Shown here: positions 26,034 through 34,967 of the stretch, piece by piece
How positions within the stretch are numbered: position 1 is the first letter of the stretch
Layout: every line of letters starts with the position of its first letter
From: a bacterium
GTDB lineage: Bacteria > Planctomycetota > Planctomycetia > Pirellulales > Pirellulaceae
Direction of reading: 5' to 3'
Assembly: GCA_016124445.1 (NCBI GenBank)
Contig: WGNR01000006.1
Coordinates: forward strand, 124,001-188,000
DNA: 64,000 bases
The notes under the pieces: generated by a model
Databases searched by the model: none
What the model was told of the DNA's origin: nothing
What the model saw: the letters and a program-made list of their open reading frames with translations, nothing else
Made by a program: the position numbers and the translations under genes

Positions 26034-27344
26034 TTACAGGTACATGTTGAAGATGTGTTCCAACAGTTCCTGACGACCACTCTGGTTCGGGCTGACGTCG
26101 CCTTTTTCGAGCATATAGGCTTCCAGGGTTTTGAAGTCGTGCTTATCGGCTTCGATTTCAGCACCGACGCCTTCGTCCCAACTCGAGTAGCGGCTCTTGA
26201 CGAACTGGTCGAGCTTGCCGTCGGCGCGGATCGCGGCGGCGACCTTCAAACCCTTGGCGAATGCATCCATTCCGCCGATGTGGGCATAGAACAGATCGAT
26301 CGGCTCGAAGCTTTCCCGGCGGACCTTAGCGTCGAAGTTCACGCCGCCACTGCCCAGGCCGCCATACTTCAAGATCGACAGCATGCATTCGGTGGTCAGG
26401 TAATAGTTGGTCGGGAACTGGTCGGTATCCCAGCCCAACAACAGGTCGCCGGTGTTGGCGTCGATCGAACCGAGCATGCCATTCGCACCGGCATATTCCA
26501 GTTCGTGCTGCATGGTGTGCCCTGCCAGCGTGGCATGGTTGGTTTCCAGGTTCATCTTGAAGTGCTTGTCCAAGTCGTATGACTTCAGAAACGCCAGGCA
26601 GCTGGCGGTGTCGAAATCGTATTGATGCTTGGTCGGCTCTTTCGGCTTCGGCTCGATCATGAACTGGCCAGTGAAGCCGATTTCCTTGGCGTAGTCGACC
26701 GCCATGTGGAGGAATTTCGCCAGGTGATCCAGTTCACGCTTCAGGTCAGTGTTGAGCAGGTTCTGGTAGCCTTCGCGACCACCCCAGAACACGTAGCCCT
26801 CACCGCCAAGCTGCTTGGTAACTTCAATTGCCTTCTTTACGCTGCACGCTGCATAGGCGAACGTATCCGCATTGCAGCTGGTGGCGGCACCATGCATGAA
26901 GCGAGGGTGGCTGAACATGTTAGCCGTGCCCCACAACAGCTTGATACCGGTACGCTCTTGCTCTTCCTGCAGAGCGGCGACGACGGTGTCGAAGTTCTTG
27001 TAGGTTTCCTTCAGGTTGGCACCTTCCGGAGCAACGTCACGATCGTGGAACGCATAGTAAGGAGCGCCCAGCTTTTCGATGAATTCGAAAGCGACCTTCA
27101 CGCGATTGACGGCGTTTTCGACCGAATCGCTTCCATCGTCCCAGGGACGAATGGCCGTGCCGGGGCCAAACGGATCGGAACCGGTTCCGCGGAAAGTGTG
27201 CCAATAGACCACACTGAAGCGGAAGTGGTCCCGCATCGTTTTGCCCTCCACCACTTCGTCCGGGTTATACCAGCGGAACGCCAGCGGATTGCGCGACTCG
27301 GGGCCTTCGTATTCAATTTTGCCAACTTCGGGGAACGCGGTCAT
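26034..27344 (-). CDS. xylA: Xylose isomerase
   Basis: XylA converts D-xylose to D-xylulose (and glucose to fructose) in a TIM barrel with two divalent metals. I chose the ATG 27342-27344 ([17 protein letters not shown]), giving 436 residues, the size of class II enzymes. Family motifs include [14 protein letters not shown] with the catalytic His, [34 protein letters not shown] with metal-binding Glu and catalytic Lys, and [13 protein letters not shown]. It begins 40 bases after the sulfatase stop, so both appear to form one minus-strand unit ending at the terminator 25939-25980. Confidence 0.95.
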   Translation of the reverse strand: MTAFPEVGKIEYEGPESRNPLAFRWYNPDEVVEGKTMRDHFRFSVVYWHTFRGTGSDPFGPGTAIRPWDDGSDSVENAVNRVKVAFEFIEKLGAPYYAFHDRDVAPEGANLKETYKNFDTVVAALQEEQERTGIKLLWGTANMFSHPRFMHGAATSCNADTFAYAACSVKKAIEVTKQLGGEGYVFWGGREGYQNLLNTDLKRELDHLAKFLHMAVDYAKEIGFTGQFMIEPKPKEPTKHQYDFDTASCLAFLKSYDLDKHFKMNLETNHATLAGHTMQHELEYAGANGMLGSIDANTGDLLLGWDTDQFPTNYYLTTECMLSILKYGGLGSGGVNFDAKVRRESFEPIDLFYAHIGGMDAFAKGLKVAAAIRADGKLDQFVKSRYSSWDEGVGAEIEADKHDFKTLEAYMLEKGDVSPNQSGRQELLEHIFNMYL

Positions 27345-27384
27345 CGTGCTTCGTACTTTCCAAGATTGGGTGTTAAAGGGTGCT

Positions 27385-28797
27385 TCAGCGAATTTCGAGT
27401 TGCGATTCGGCAAACACCATTTCGGATTGGTGTTTTTTGATTACCGCAAGGATCTCTTCAATGACTTCCGGGTTGTCATTGGCGACGTTACGCGATTCGC
27501 CTGGATCATGCTCCAGGTTGAACAATAGCGGCGGATTGTGAGTCTCTCGTTTTCCGCCGTATCCGGTTTGGGTATACAGGTGCAGTTTCCAAGGGCCATG
27601 GCGAACCGCCATCAAGTCGTAGCCGCGGTAATAGAACAGTGACTCTCGCTTGCTGGTGCCTGTTTGTTTGAGCACCGGGGTCAGGTCGTAGCTATCCAGC
27701 TTGTTGGCTGTTGGCGTCGGCACGCCGGCCAGCTTGGTGAACGTTGCCATCAGGTCCATCGTGCTGCCGACATCGGCGGCGACTTCGCCGGCAGGGATTG
27801 TCTTGGGCCACCAGAAAATCGTTGGCTCCCGCATGCCGCCATCCCAGGTGCTTCCCTTGCCGTCACGCAGCGGTCCTGCCGAACCACCATGATCACCAAA
27901 GATCAGCCAAGGGCCATTGTCACTGCAGAAGACGACCAAGGTGTTCTCATCCAAACCGGTATCGCGCAGCTTCTGCAGGATCTGACCGACGCTCCAGTCG
28001 ATCTCTTGAATCACGTCGCCGAAGTAGCCTCGGCGGCTCACGCCGACAAATTCCGGTGAACGGAACAACGGGATATGCGGCATCGAGTGAGCCAGGTAGA
28101 TGAAGAACGGCTTGTCCTTGTTTTCATCGATGTACTTGATCGCTTCCTCGGTGTAGCGACGGGTAATCGTCGTTTGATCGGCAGGCCGCTCGATGATCTC
28201 TTCATTCCGCATCAGCGGAACGTTGTAGTACTCCGGCTTGGGGTTGAAGACTGCTTCGCGACCTTTTGGAGCCGAAGCCAGGCGATCCATATCGTTGGAA
28301 TAAGGAATGCCGAAGAAGTAGTCGAACCCGTTGCTGGTTGGCAGGAAGGGCTTCAGGTGCCCCAGATGCCATTTGCCAAAGCAGGCCGTCGAGTAGCCAC
28401 CTTGCTTGAGCGCTTCGGCCAAGGTGACTTCGCTGGCGGGGATCCCACCTTTCGAGTCAGGGAACAGCACTCGCTTCTTGTTGCTGCACATGCCTGAGCG
28501 GCACGGCAAGCGACCGGTCATCAAGGCGGCACGGCTTGGTGTGCAAACTGAAGCGCCGACATAGAACTGGGTGAATTTCATTCCCTCGGCAGCCATCTTG
28601 TCGAGGTGTTTCGTGCGAATGGTCGGATTGCCGAAGCAGCCCAGGTCACCCCAGCCAAGGTCGTCGCAGAAGATCACGACGAAATTCGGCTTGCTTGGTT
28701 TATCCGCTTCAACTGCCCGCAGGCCGCATGCACTGGATAGAACGATGAACAGGGTAAGGAGACAGAAACGCAATCGTTTGGTAGGCAGGTGATTCAT
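27385..28797 (-). CDS. Secreted sulfatase (formylglycine-dependent, arylsulfatase A-like)
   Basis: This 470-residue enzyme has a signal peptide ([18 protein letters not shown]) and the sulfatase domain. Metal ligands Asp45-Asp46 are in FCDDLGWGD; the formylglycine signature [12 protein letters not shown] places the modified Cys at residue 85. KWHLGH and the later SDNGPW supply further active-site residues. It needs a formylglycine-generating enzyme, which is not in the window. Planctomycete sulfatases remove sulfate esters from algal polysaccharides; adjacency to xylA suggests a sulfated xylose-containing glycan, an inference only. Confidence 0.92.
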   Translation of the reverse strand: MNHLPTKRLRFCLLTLFIVLSSACGLRAVEADKPSKPNFVVIFCDDLGWGDLGCFGNPTIRTKHLDKMAAEGMKFTQFYVGASVCTPSRAALMTGRLPCRSGMCSNKKRVLFPDSKGGIPASEVTLAEALKQGGYSTACFGKWHLGHLKPFLPTSNGFDYFFGIPYSNDMDRLASAPKGREAVFNPKPEYYNVPLMRNEEIIERPADQTTITRRYTEEAIKYIDENKDKPFFIYLAHSMPHIPLFRSPEFVGVSRRGYFGDVIQEIDWSVGQILQKLRDTGLDENTLVVFCSDNGPWLIFGDHGGSAGPLRDGKGSTWDGGMREPTIFWWPKTIPAGEVAADVGSTMDLMATFTKLAGVPTPTANKLDSYDLTPVLKQTGTSKRESLFYYRGYDLMAVRHGPWKLHLYTQTGYGGKRETHNPPLLFNLEHDPGESRNVANDNPEVIEEILAVIKKHQSEMVFAESQLEIR

Positions 28798-28932
28798 AGG
28801 AGAGCTTGATGGAAGAGAGATCAGGAGTCAGTGGGAGGGACGATCAACGTCATGATAAGTCCTTCCCAACCGTGATTCAACTAACCCATTGCTGCTCAAT
28901 CTGAGAAATTTTGCACATGCCGAATGTGTCGA

Positions 28933-29742
28933 TCACGAAGAGGTGAATCGACGTAAAACCCAATCGCCCCAGGCTCCTGATAGTTGAGCGATGGCAAATA
29001 AGATGCGCGCCTTTGAAGGACAGACGATCTCGGTTTGACGTTTTTTACAACCATTCAGGATTTTTTCGCACAATTGCTCTGGATCAATCGCGCGAACCTT
29101 CACGCCAGCCCCGGGGCGACGGGCTGATTCGGGCAAGCCGGCGGTTTGCTCCTGGTAGCGGCTACCGGCATCCTCGCGGGCGATCGGCCCCGGGCAAACG
29201 AGCATCACGTGTATACCGAACTCGGCCAGTTCTAGGCGAAGCTGATGGTTCAAGCCTGCGAGCGCGAACTTCGAGGTGGCGTAGGGGCCAATAAACTTCG
29301 AGGCGCTCTTGGATGCCAGCGAGCCCATGTTAACGATGTGCCCCTGGGAAACCTTCAGCATATCGAGGCCAGCTTGTGTGCAGCGTATAGTCGACAAGAC
29401 ATTCAGATCGAATGAATTCAAAAAGTCGTCGATGGAGGTCTCGGCGATCAGTCCGCGCGAACTGGCACCGGCGATATTCATCAGCGCGTCGAGTTTGCCG
29501 TAGGTCGTGCGGACCTGATCAAATAACTGAGCGACCGATTCTTCCGAGGTTACATCGGTCGGAACACAAACCGAGTGATCGCCTTGTGGGTCTAGCTCCG
29601 CCGCGGCCGCTTGAAGTCGTTCTTTATCACGGGCCGCCATCACCACGTGGCACCCTCGAGCGATCAGTGTCCTTGCGATGACTTTCCCGAAGCCCTGGGA
29701 TGCTCCGGTCACGACGGCCACTTTGTCCTGCCAGTACGTCAA
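28933..29742 (-). CDS. Short-chain dehydrogenase/reductase
   Basis: A classical SDR of 269 residues. The NAD(P)-binding TGASQGFG is at 12-19 with AARDK following beta-2 (suggesting NADP preference), NIAGAS marks beta-4, and the catalytic set is Ser in NMGSLASKS and Tyr/Lys in YATSK. The C-terminal 40 residues are hydrophobic and basic, and may associate with the membrane. The substrate is not deducible. It is a separate unit from the sulfatase, 135 bases upstream of it. Confidence 0.85.
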   Translation of the reverse strand: MTYWQDKVAVVTGASQGFGKVIARTLIARGCHVVMAARDKERLQAAAAELDPQGDHSVCVPTDVTSEESVAQLFDQVRTTYGKLDALMNIAGASSRGLIAETSIDDFLNSFDLNVLSTIRCTQAGLDMLKVSQGHIVNMGSLASKSASKFIGPYATSKFALAGLNHQLRLELAEFGIHVMLVCPGPIAREDAGSRYQEQTAGLPESARRPGAGVKVRAIDPEQLCEKILNGCKKRQTEIVCPSKARILFAIAQLSGAWGDWVLRRFTSS

Positions 29743-29791
29743 TGTTGTCGTTCTATCGTTGAAGGAATCGAGAGCTTAATTGGTTCCAAGT

Positions 29792-29824
29792 AAAAAACCC
29801 TGGTCCGATCGAGCCGGACCAGGG
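29792..29824 (-). terminator. Rho-independent terminator
   Basis: A 10-bp perfect stem (29798-29807, CCCTGGTCCG, with 29815-29824) is followed on the minus strand by six U residues (A-run 29792-29797). It ends the transcript of the Gfo/Idh/MocA gene. Confidence 0.9.
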
Positions 29825-29855
29825 AGAGTTGGAAAGAACCGTTTGAGGGCCGCGA

Positions 29856-31268
29856 TTAAACGGTGACCTCGTAGCCTTTGCGAGCCTGGCGAGACTGCAT
29901 GGCATTGGCCGCGTCGTCTCCCAGAATCTGCTGGCTCTTGGGATCCCACTTGAGTGTACGATTCAGGCGAATCGCGATGTTCGACAAGTGGCAGGTCGTC
30001 AACGCGCGATGATGCGTGAAGACATCCGAGATTGGTAGTTTACGGGTTTTGACGCACTCGAAGAAGTTCGTCATGTGGGCATTTCGCGGAGCCGGATTGT
30101 GACCACCATAAATCTTGGCGATCGCATCATCAGGTAGCGGCTTGTCCTTCAGTTCATCGACCGGTGCACCGACGAGCTTGCCGCGATTCACCAGGAAGCG
30201 CCCCTTGGTGCCGGTAAACATGATTCCATTGTTGAAACCGAGTTCGGCCTGGTGCGAATCCTTGATGTCCATCACGATCCCCTTGTCGAAGGTCGCTTTG
30301 ACATGGAACTTGGTCGCGGCGTTGTAGCGGTCGTCTTGAACCGGCATACCATCTTTCAGGTCGACCGGATGCTCGGCAAAGACCGGTTCGATCGAGCTTG
30401 GACCTTGTCCTTCTCCATTTTGATCGATACCCCACTGAGCGATGTCGACGTGGTGAGCCCCCCAGTCGGTCATCTTGCCGCCCGAGTATTCGTACCACCA
30501 ACGGAATTCATAGTGGCAGCGGGTTTTGACTGATTTGCCTTCCTTCCCCCAGCGATAGTCGACCAACGGTGCCTGACCGAGCCACTTTTCCCAGTTCAGT
30601 TCCTTGGGAACATCGATGACCGGGATCGAACCGCTGGTCGGTGCGCCGCCGATGGCGACTGCGACGTTTTCGATATCGCCAATGCGGCCATCGCGAATCA
30701 GTGCGATTGCCTTGAGGAACAGCAGGCCCATTTCGCTACGCTGCTGCGTACCGACCTGGAAGACGCGACCGGTCTCCTTGGCAACCTGGCAGATCTTCTT
30801 GCCCTCGTCGATGGTCAGCGTGAGCGGCTTTTCGCAGTAGACGTCTTTGCCTGCCTTCATGGCTTCGATGGCGATCTTCGAGTGCCAATGATCGCAGGTC
30901 ACGATCGTAACGATCTCGATATCGTTGCGGTCGAGGATTCGTTGATAGTCTTCGTAGACATCAACCTTACGCTCGACCCCTCGTTTTGCCTGGGTGTCGG
31001 TGACACGCTTTTTCGCTCCGTTGGCGTGATTGGCATCGACATCACAAACCGCGACCACGTCGCCCAACTGCATGGCGTTAGGGCCAACGGCGCCCCAGCG
31101 GCTACCGGTTCCGATACAGCCAACTAAAGGGCGATCGTTTGATTCGGTCGACTTCTGTTCGTCAGCGAGGGCCGGATTGGCGGTGAAGATGTAAGGAACC
31201 GACGCCGCAGCAGCTGCGGCGGCCGAGGTCTTGAGGAAGGTACGTCTAGTCGAGGGACGCTGACTCAT
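29856..31268 (-). CDS. Tat-exported Gfo/Idh/MocA family oxidoreductase
   Basis: The chosen ATG 31266-31268 has GGAG upstream and gives 470 residues beginning with a twin-arginine signal (RRTFLK, then an Ala-rich segment cleaved near NPALADEQ). The Rossmann domain begins [11 protein letters not shown]; the family's Glu-Lys-Pro is in YCEKPLTLT, and a His-rich catalytic region contains [18 protein letters not shown]. Export with bound NAD(P) is the usual reason for the Tat signal. Such enzymes oxidise or dehydrate sugars and inositols; planctomycetes carry many copies. The substrate is unknown. Confidence 0.88.
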   Translation of the reverse strand: MSQRPSTRRTFLKTSAAAAAAASVPYIFTANPALADEQKSTESNDRPLVGCIGTGSRWGAVGPNAMQLGDVVAVCDVDANHANGAKKRVTDTQAKRGVERKVDVYEDYQRILDRNDIEIVTIVTCDHWHSKIAIEAMKAGKDVYCEKPLTLTIDEGKKICQVAKETGRVFQVGTQQRSEMGLLFLKAIALIRDGRIGDIENVAVAIGGAPTSGSIPVIDVPKELNWEKWLGQAPLVDYRWGKEGKSVKTRCHYEFRWWYEYSGGKMTDWGAHHVDIAQWGIDQNGEGQGPSSIEPVFAEHPVDLKDGMPVQDDRYNAATKFHVKATFDKGIVMDIKDSHQAELGFNNGIMFTGTKGRFLVNRGKLVGAPVDELKDKPLPDDAIAKIYGGHNPAPRNAHMTNFFECVKTRKLPISDVFTHHRALTTCHLSNIAIRLNRTLKWDPKSQQILGDDAANAMQSRQARKGYEVTV

Positions 31269-31738
31269 ATTGGGCGCTCCGAGCATTAAATAGGAGGGGC
31301 AAGGGAAATCACTCGATCGCTGAGATCGAATTGACAGCGACGTCGCCACACAAGTCGAGATCGATGAGAAATTGCGAAGTTCGACTCTCGTGACGCGATT
31401 AGGGGATGGAATTTACATAGTAATACCCACAGCGAAGTGGGTCCATCAGATTATCAAGTCGGTGAAAAGGGGCCGCTAAGCCAGCTGGTAAATCTCAATT
31501 GGACTGAGGTAATTCGCACCCCATCACTCCAATCTAGGTATAGGGGACTTCCATTAAGACCGTTTTGCGTCGATTTTTTTAAACGGAAAAGATCACAAAG
31601 TGCGAAAAAACCACGCTGATTGGGGAATCTGCTGGGTTAACGATTCCTTGGCCCCCATCGTCATTGCTCTACCAATGGGCTAGATTTATGCATGGCCCCA
31701 TGTATCAAGCCCTATCCTTTTAGCCTGGCCACTAAAAT
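31269..31738. other. Divergent intergenic region
   Basis: This 470-base stretch separates the Gfo/Idh/MocA gene (minus) and pyk (plus) and must hold both promoters. I see no coding potential and no convincing promoter pair; a TTGACA at 31331 lacks a suitable -10. A T-run and A-rich stretch lie at 31575-31612. Confidence 0.4.
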
Positions 31739-33199
31739 ATGTCTGCTGCTCGAATCTTTCCGAATCGTGCCCGAACGAAAATCGTCGCCACTGTCGGCCC
31801 AGCTTGCCGCAGTCCGGAAATGCTGGAAGAGTTGATCATGGCTGGCGTGGATGTTTTCCGCGTGAACCTGGCTCACGGTGACCTGAAGGACCACTCCGAG
31901 GTCGTTCGTAATATCCGCGAGATCAGTGCCAAAGTTGATCGCCCCATTGCTGCCTTGGCAGATCTTTCCGGACCGAAAATCCGTCTCGGCAAACTGACCG
32001 AAGAAATCGTGCATTGCCAGGAAGACGAGATCTTTACCTTCATTCGTGGTGAAGAGAGCGACCGGGTAGATCATCTGACCTGCAACTACGCCCCGCTGAT
32101 CGACGAATTGGAAGTTGGCAACGACGTCATGTTGGCCGACGGTACGGTCATGATGAACGTGATCGAAAAGACCCCTGACACGGCGATCTGTAAGGTCGTC
32201 CAAGCGGGGCCGATCCGCAGCCGCCAAGGTATCAACCTGCCAGGCACTAAGCTGAGCGTCCCGGCCCTGACTCCGCAAGACATCGAACACGTTCAATGGG
32301 CTGCCGAAAACGATCTCGACTATGTCAGTCTCAGCTTCGTTCGCTCGCCCGACGATCTGCGGCAACTGCGCGATCTGCTCATGCAGCACGAATCGCGGGC
32401 CTTCATCATCGCCAAGATCGAAAAGCGGGAAGCCCTCGACAATCTGGAAGAAATCGTTCGCGAGTCGAACGGCGTGATGGTTGCCCGTGGTGACCTGGGT
32501 GTCGAGATCGATGTCGCCGAAGTGGCAGCTGCTCAGAAGCTGATCGTTTCTACCTGTTCGCGGATCGGTCGCCCGGTGATCGTGGCGACGCAGATGCTCG
32601 ACAGTATGACCACTTCCAATCGCCCGACTCGTGCCGAAGCTACCGACGTGGCCAATGCCATTCTCGATGGTGCCGATGCTTGCATGCTTTCAGGCGAAAC
32701 GGCCGTTGGGGTGCATCCGGTCGCCGTGGTGAAGATGATGAACCGCATCATGCTGGCCACAGAAAAGATGTGGATGCAGGAACGCGGACGCGCCAATCGC
32801 ATCGATAACCGCGTGGCCCAAGTCCATCCGATCACCCAAGCAGTTGTCTCGGGGGCTTCGATCACTGCCGAACATCTGGAAGCCAAGCTACTGGTTACCG
32901 CCACGCGGACCGGTGGGACGGCACTTACCAAAGCCAAGCTTCGCGACGCGATCCCCACGATCAGCGTAAGCGACTCCGACGCGGCCTTGCGGCGGATGGC
33001 CCTTTACTGGGGTGTGACGCCCGTTTCCAATGCTCCTGTCCACAATGGTATTCAGCTTCGCCGCTTCATTGACCATTGGGGAATTGATAATGGTTATCTG
33101 GAAGAAGGAGACCGGGTCGTCTTCATCACCGGCGGCGGTATCATGCAGTCGGCAGAGTACATCGTCGTCGTGCACCGTGTCGAGAAGCATAACGACTAA
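31739..33199 (+). CDS. pyk: Pyruvate kinase
   Basis: Pyruvate kinase transfers phosphate from PEP to ADP in the last step of glycolysis. The 486-residue protein has the barrel domain with TKIVATVGPA at its start, RVNLAHG in the place of the usual R.NFSHG, LSGPKIRLG, the catalytic lysine in IIAKIEKREAL, and the metal-binding VARGDLGVEI, followed by ATQMLDSM and NRPTRAEATDVANAILDGADA. The B domain lies at about 70-165, and a C-terminal allosteric domain from 340. No clear ribosome-binding site precedes the ATG, so translation may be leaderless. Confidence 0.95.
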   Translation: MSAARIFPNRARTKIVATVGPACRSPEMLEELIMAGVDVFRVNLAHGDLKDHSEVVRNIREISAKVDRPIAALADLSGPKIRLGKLTEEIVHCQEDEIFTFIRGEESDRVDHLTCNYAPLIDELEVGNDVMLADGTVMMNVIEKTPDTAICKVVQAGPIRSRQGINLPGTKLSVPALTPQDIEHVQWAAENDLDYVSLSFVRSPDDLRQLRDLLMQHESRAFIIAKIEKREALDNLEEIVRESNGVMVARGDLGVEIDVAEVAAAQKLIVSTCSRIGRPVIVATQMLDSMTTSNRPTRAEATDVANAILDGADACMLSGETAVGVHPVAVVKMMNRIMLATEKMWMQERGRANRIDNRVAQVHPITQAVVSGASITAEHLEAKLLVTATRTGGTALTKAKLRDAIPTISVSDSDAALRRMALYWGVTPVSNAPVHNGIQLRRFIDHWGIDNGYLEEGDRVVFITGGGIMQSAEYIVVVHRVEKHND

Positions 33200-33235
33200 G
33201 CTGCCATCTAGTGCGATGGTTTAAGAGACACTTCC

Positions 33236-33265
33236 ACGGCACCGTTTATCTCGGTGCCGTTTTTA
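33236..33265 (+). terminator. Rho-independent terminator after pyk
   Basis: A perfect 9-bp stem ACGGCACCG (33236-33244) with CGGTGCCGT (33252-33260) runs into a T tract (33260-33264). It lies 36 bases after the pyk stop. Confidence 0.9.
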
Positions 33266-33277
33266 TTGCGCTATTAA

Positions 33278-33823
33278 TCATTGCGCTGGCCGCGAAGCGT
33301 CTTCCTGGTGAGCTGACTGAAGCGAACGCCAGAGGTGTTCGATCAGGTTCGAGGTGACAAAGCAAAGCATCCCGGCCAACGCGGCGCAGCTGATGACGCA
33401 GACAAACAGCACCGCCAGGTTGGATTTCTCCGGGGGAACGAGTCGGCTGAATAGTACGCCGACGATTGTCCCTGCGAAAACCGCATGACAAACAAGTCCA
33501 ATCTGCCAGCGAGACAGCCCGGTGCGTTCGGCGAGATTCGGGGCTTCGCAGCGCGGTTTGACCGCTGCGAACTCCTTCCGGTCGCGGCGGTGGGCTGGCT
33601 TACCATTTCCCGTTTGCCGTTTGTGCCCGACCCGAAAGCTTAGGTAAGATGCCCCCAGGTGAACCAATGAGACCATGATAAACAAAATGGTCATGTCGGC
33701 GGCGAATGCACCCAAAACTCTTAGAATCGCGAAGACGATACCGCAGAGGGCCATCCCAATCGCGATGGCCCATAACGAGTATCTTGGCGGCGACTCGCCG
33801 GTTTCGATCGGATCGAAGTCCAT
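33278..33823 (-). CDS. Membrane protein, hypothetical
   Basis: The product (181 residues from ATG 33821-33823, MDFDPIETGESPPRYS) is unrecognised. Four membrane segments are predicted: about 17-37, 41-60, 104-125 and 132-155. A basic, Arg/Lys-rich cytoplasmic loop (HKRQTGNGKPAHRRDRKE) separates the two pairs. A TTG eight codons upstream is a possible alternative start. It converges with pyk, and the pyk terminator lies between them. Confidence 0.6.
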   Translation of the reverse strand: MDFDPIETGESPPRYSLWAIAIGMALCGIVFAILRVLGAFAADMTILFIMVSLVHLGASYLSFRVGHKRQTGNGKPAHRRDRKEFAAVKPRCEAPNLAERTGLSRWQIGLVCHAVFAGTIVGVLFSRLVPPEKSNLAVLFVCVISCAALAGMLCFVTSNLIEHLWRSLQSAHQEDASRPAQ

Positions 33824-34084
33824 GGCAGTGACCTGAGGTGAAGACAACGCTGGGGTGCCTTCATCGTAGCGAGGACCGATCGACTCGCCAAACGGTCCGG
33901 CAGCTTTAGCCTAAGATCGGGGCGAAACCAACCGGTCTGGCAAATGGCGGGACGTGCTTCTGGTCAGCTTGGACAGTAAGTTTGCGGGGATCAGACAACT
34001 TCGTTGACAAGTTACTGCCATCCGCTATTCTCAGAACGCCTTCGATCTGGCGTTCGATATCTTAGTTCACGAGACCACTTGTTA

Positions 34085-34861
34085 ATGTCCACGGAAACTG
34101 CCGCTAATCCGTACGAATCTCCCGGAGATACCGCCTATTACACCAACGACCTGACCGCACTTCCGTATAACTTCATCTGGCGAATCGCCTGGCGGCAAGG
34201 GATTTTCGGCGCGTTGGTTCTCTTTCCGATCTTCGCCATCCGCAAACTGCTCGGGCTCCACATGCCGGCGACCTATGCGACCTGGCGTTTGGAAGAATTA
34301 GAGCTTCTAGACGAGTCGGAACTTCCTCGGCGGGTCCTCAAAGGCTTGGAGCCGTTCGATGAGATTTGCCGAGGGTGCGGGCTGCGGCACCTGGGATACA
34401 TTGTGTCCAATCGGATTGGCTGGAGAAAAGAAGTCTCGTCCTACTGGCTCTCGATGGATGGAGCGAGCTTCTACAACGCGACGTATATCTTCATCAAGGT
34501 CGGAACGATGCAGATGGAGAAGCACGTCTTTTCCTGCCACTCGAAGCTTGAGTCAGGCACCGAAATTCATACGGGGCAGTTAGATCCGAAAGACTACATC
34601 CCTGAGATGGTCCCTCCCGGCCAGGAATTGGAGTCTCTATCGCCAGATTCCACGCCAACGCAGCTTATCGAGCACCACAACCATCGGATCGCGGATTATT
34701 CCGATGTGGTGCACTTCACGCTTGAGGCCTTGCCAGAACATCTGCTTCATGGCGCGCGAAAGATGTTTGAATTCATGGTGACCAAGGGGTTCTACGTCCG
34801 CGTTCCCGCAGCCAGGGTAGACGAGCTCAAACAAGTGGTGATTGAGGACGAGCCGGACTAA
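34085..34861 (+). CDS. Hypothetical protein with planctomycete 'NPYxSP' N-terminal motif
   Basis: I set the start at ATG 34085 so that the protein begins MSTETAANPYESPGD; this short 'NPY.SP' motif at the N-terminus recurs in unrelated planctomycete membrane proteins and makes this start convincing. The 258-residue product has one hydrophobic segment at about 38-60 and a long soluble region with CRGCGLRHLG, a single Cys pair that could bind metal. An inverted repeat (34034-34040 with 34049-34055) lies in the leader. Function unknown. Confidence 0.65.
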   Translation: MSTETAANPYESPGDTAYYTNDLTALPYNFIWRIAWRQGIFGALVLFPIFAIRKLLGLHMPATYATWRLEELELLDESELPRRVLKGLEPFDEICRGCGLRHLGYIVSNRIGWRKEVSSYWLSMDGASFYNATYIFIKVGTMQMEKHVFSCHSKLESGTEIHTGQLDPKDYIPEMVPPGQELESLSPDSTPTQLIEHHNHRIADYSDVVHFTLEALPEHLLHGARKMFEFMVTKGFYVRVPAARVDELKQVVIEDEPD

Positions 34862-34967
34862 GGTTAAAGCTCGATCAAGGTCCTCATAATTTGATTGAGT
34901 CCCTCTTGCGAGGGTGCGATACTGGCAGCTTCTCTGGTTCCCGGCATAATCGCAACCTGACCGAGCC

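Noticed and set aside
31331..31336. TTGACA as a -35 for pyk
   Set aside because: No acceptable -10 at 16-18 bases, and it is 400 bases from the gene.
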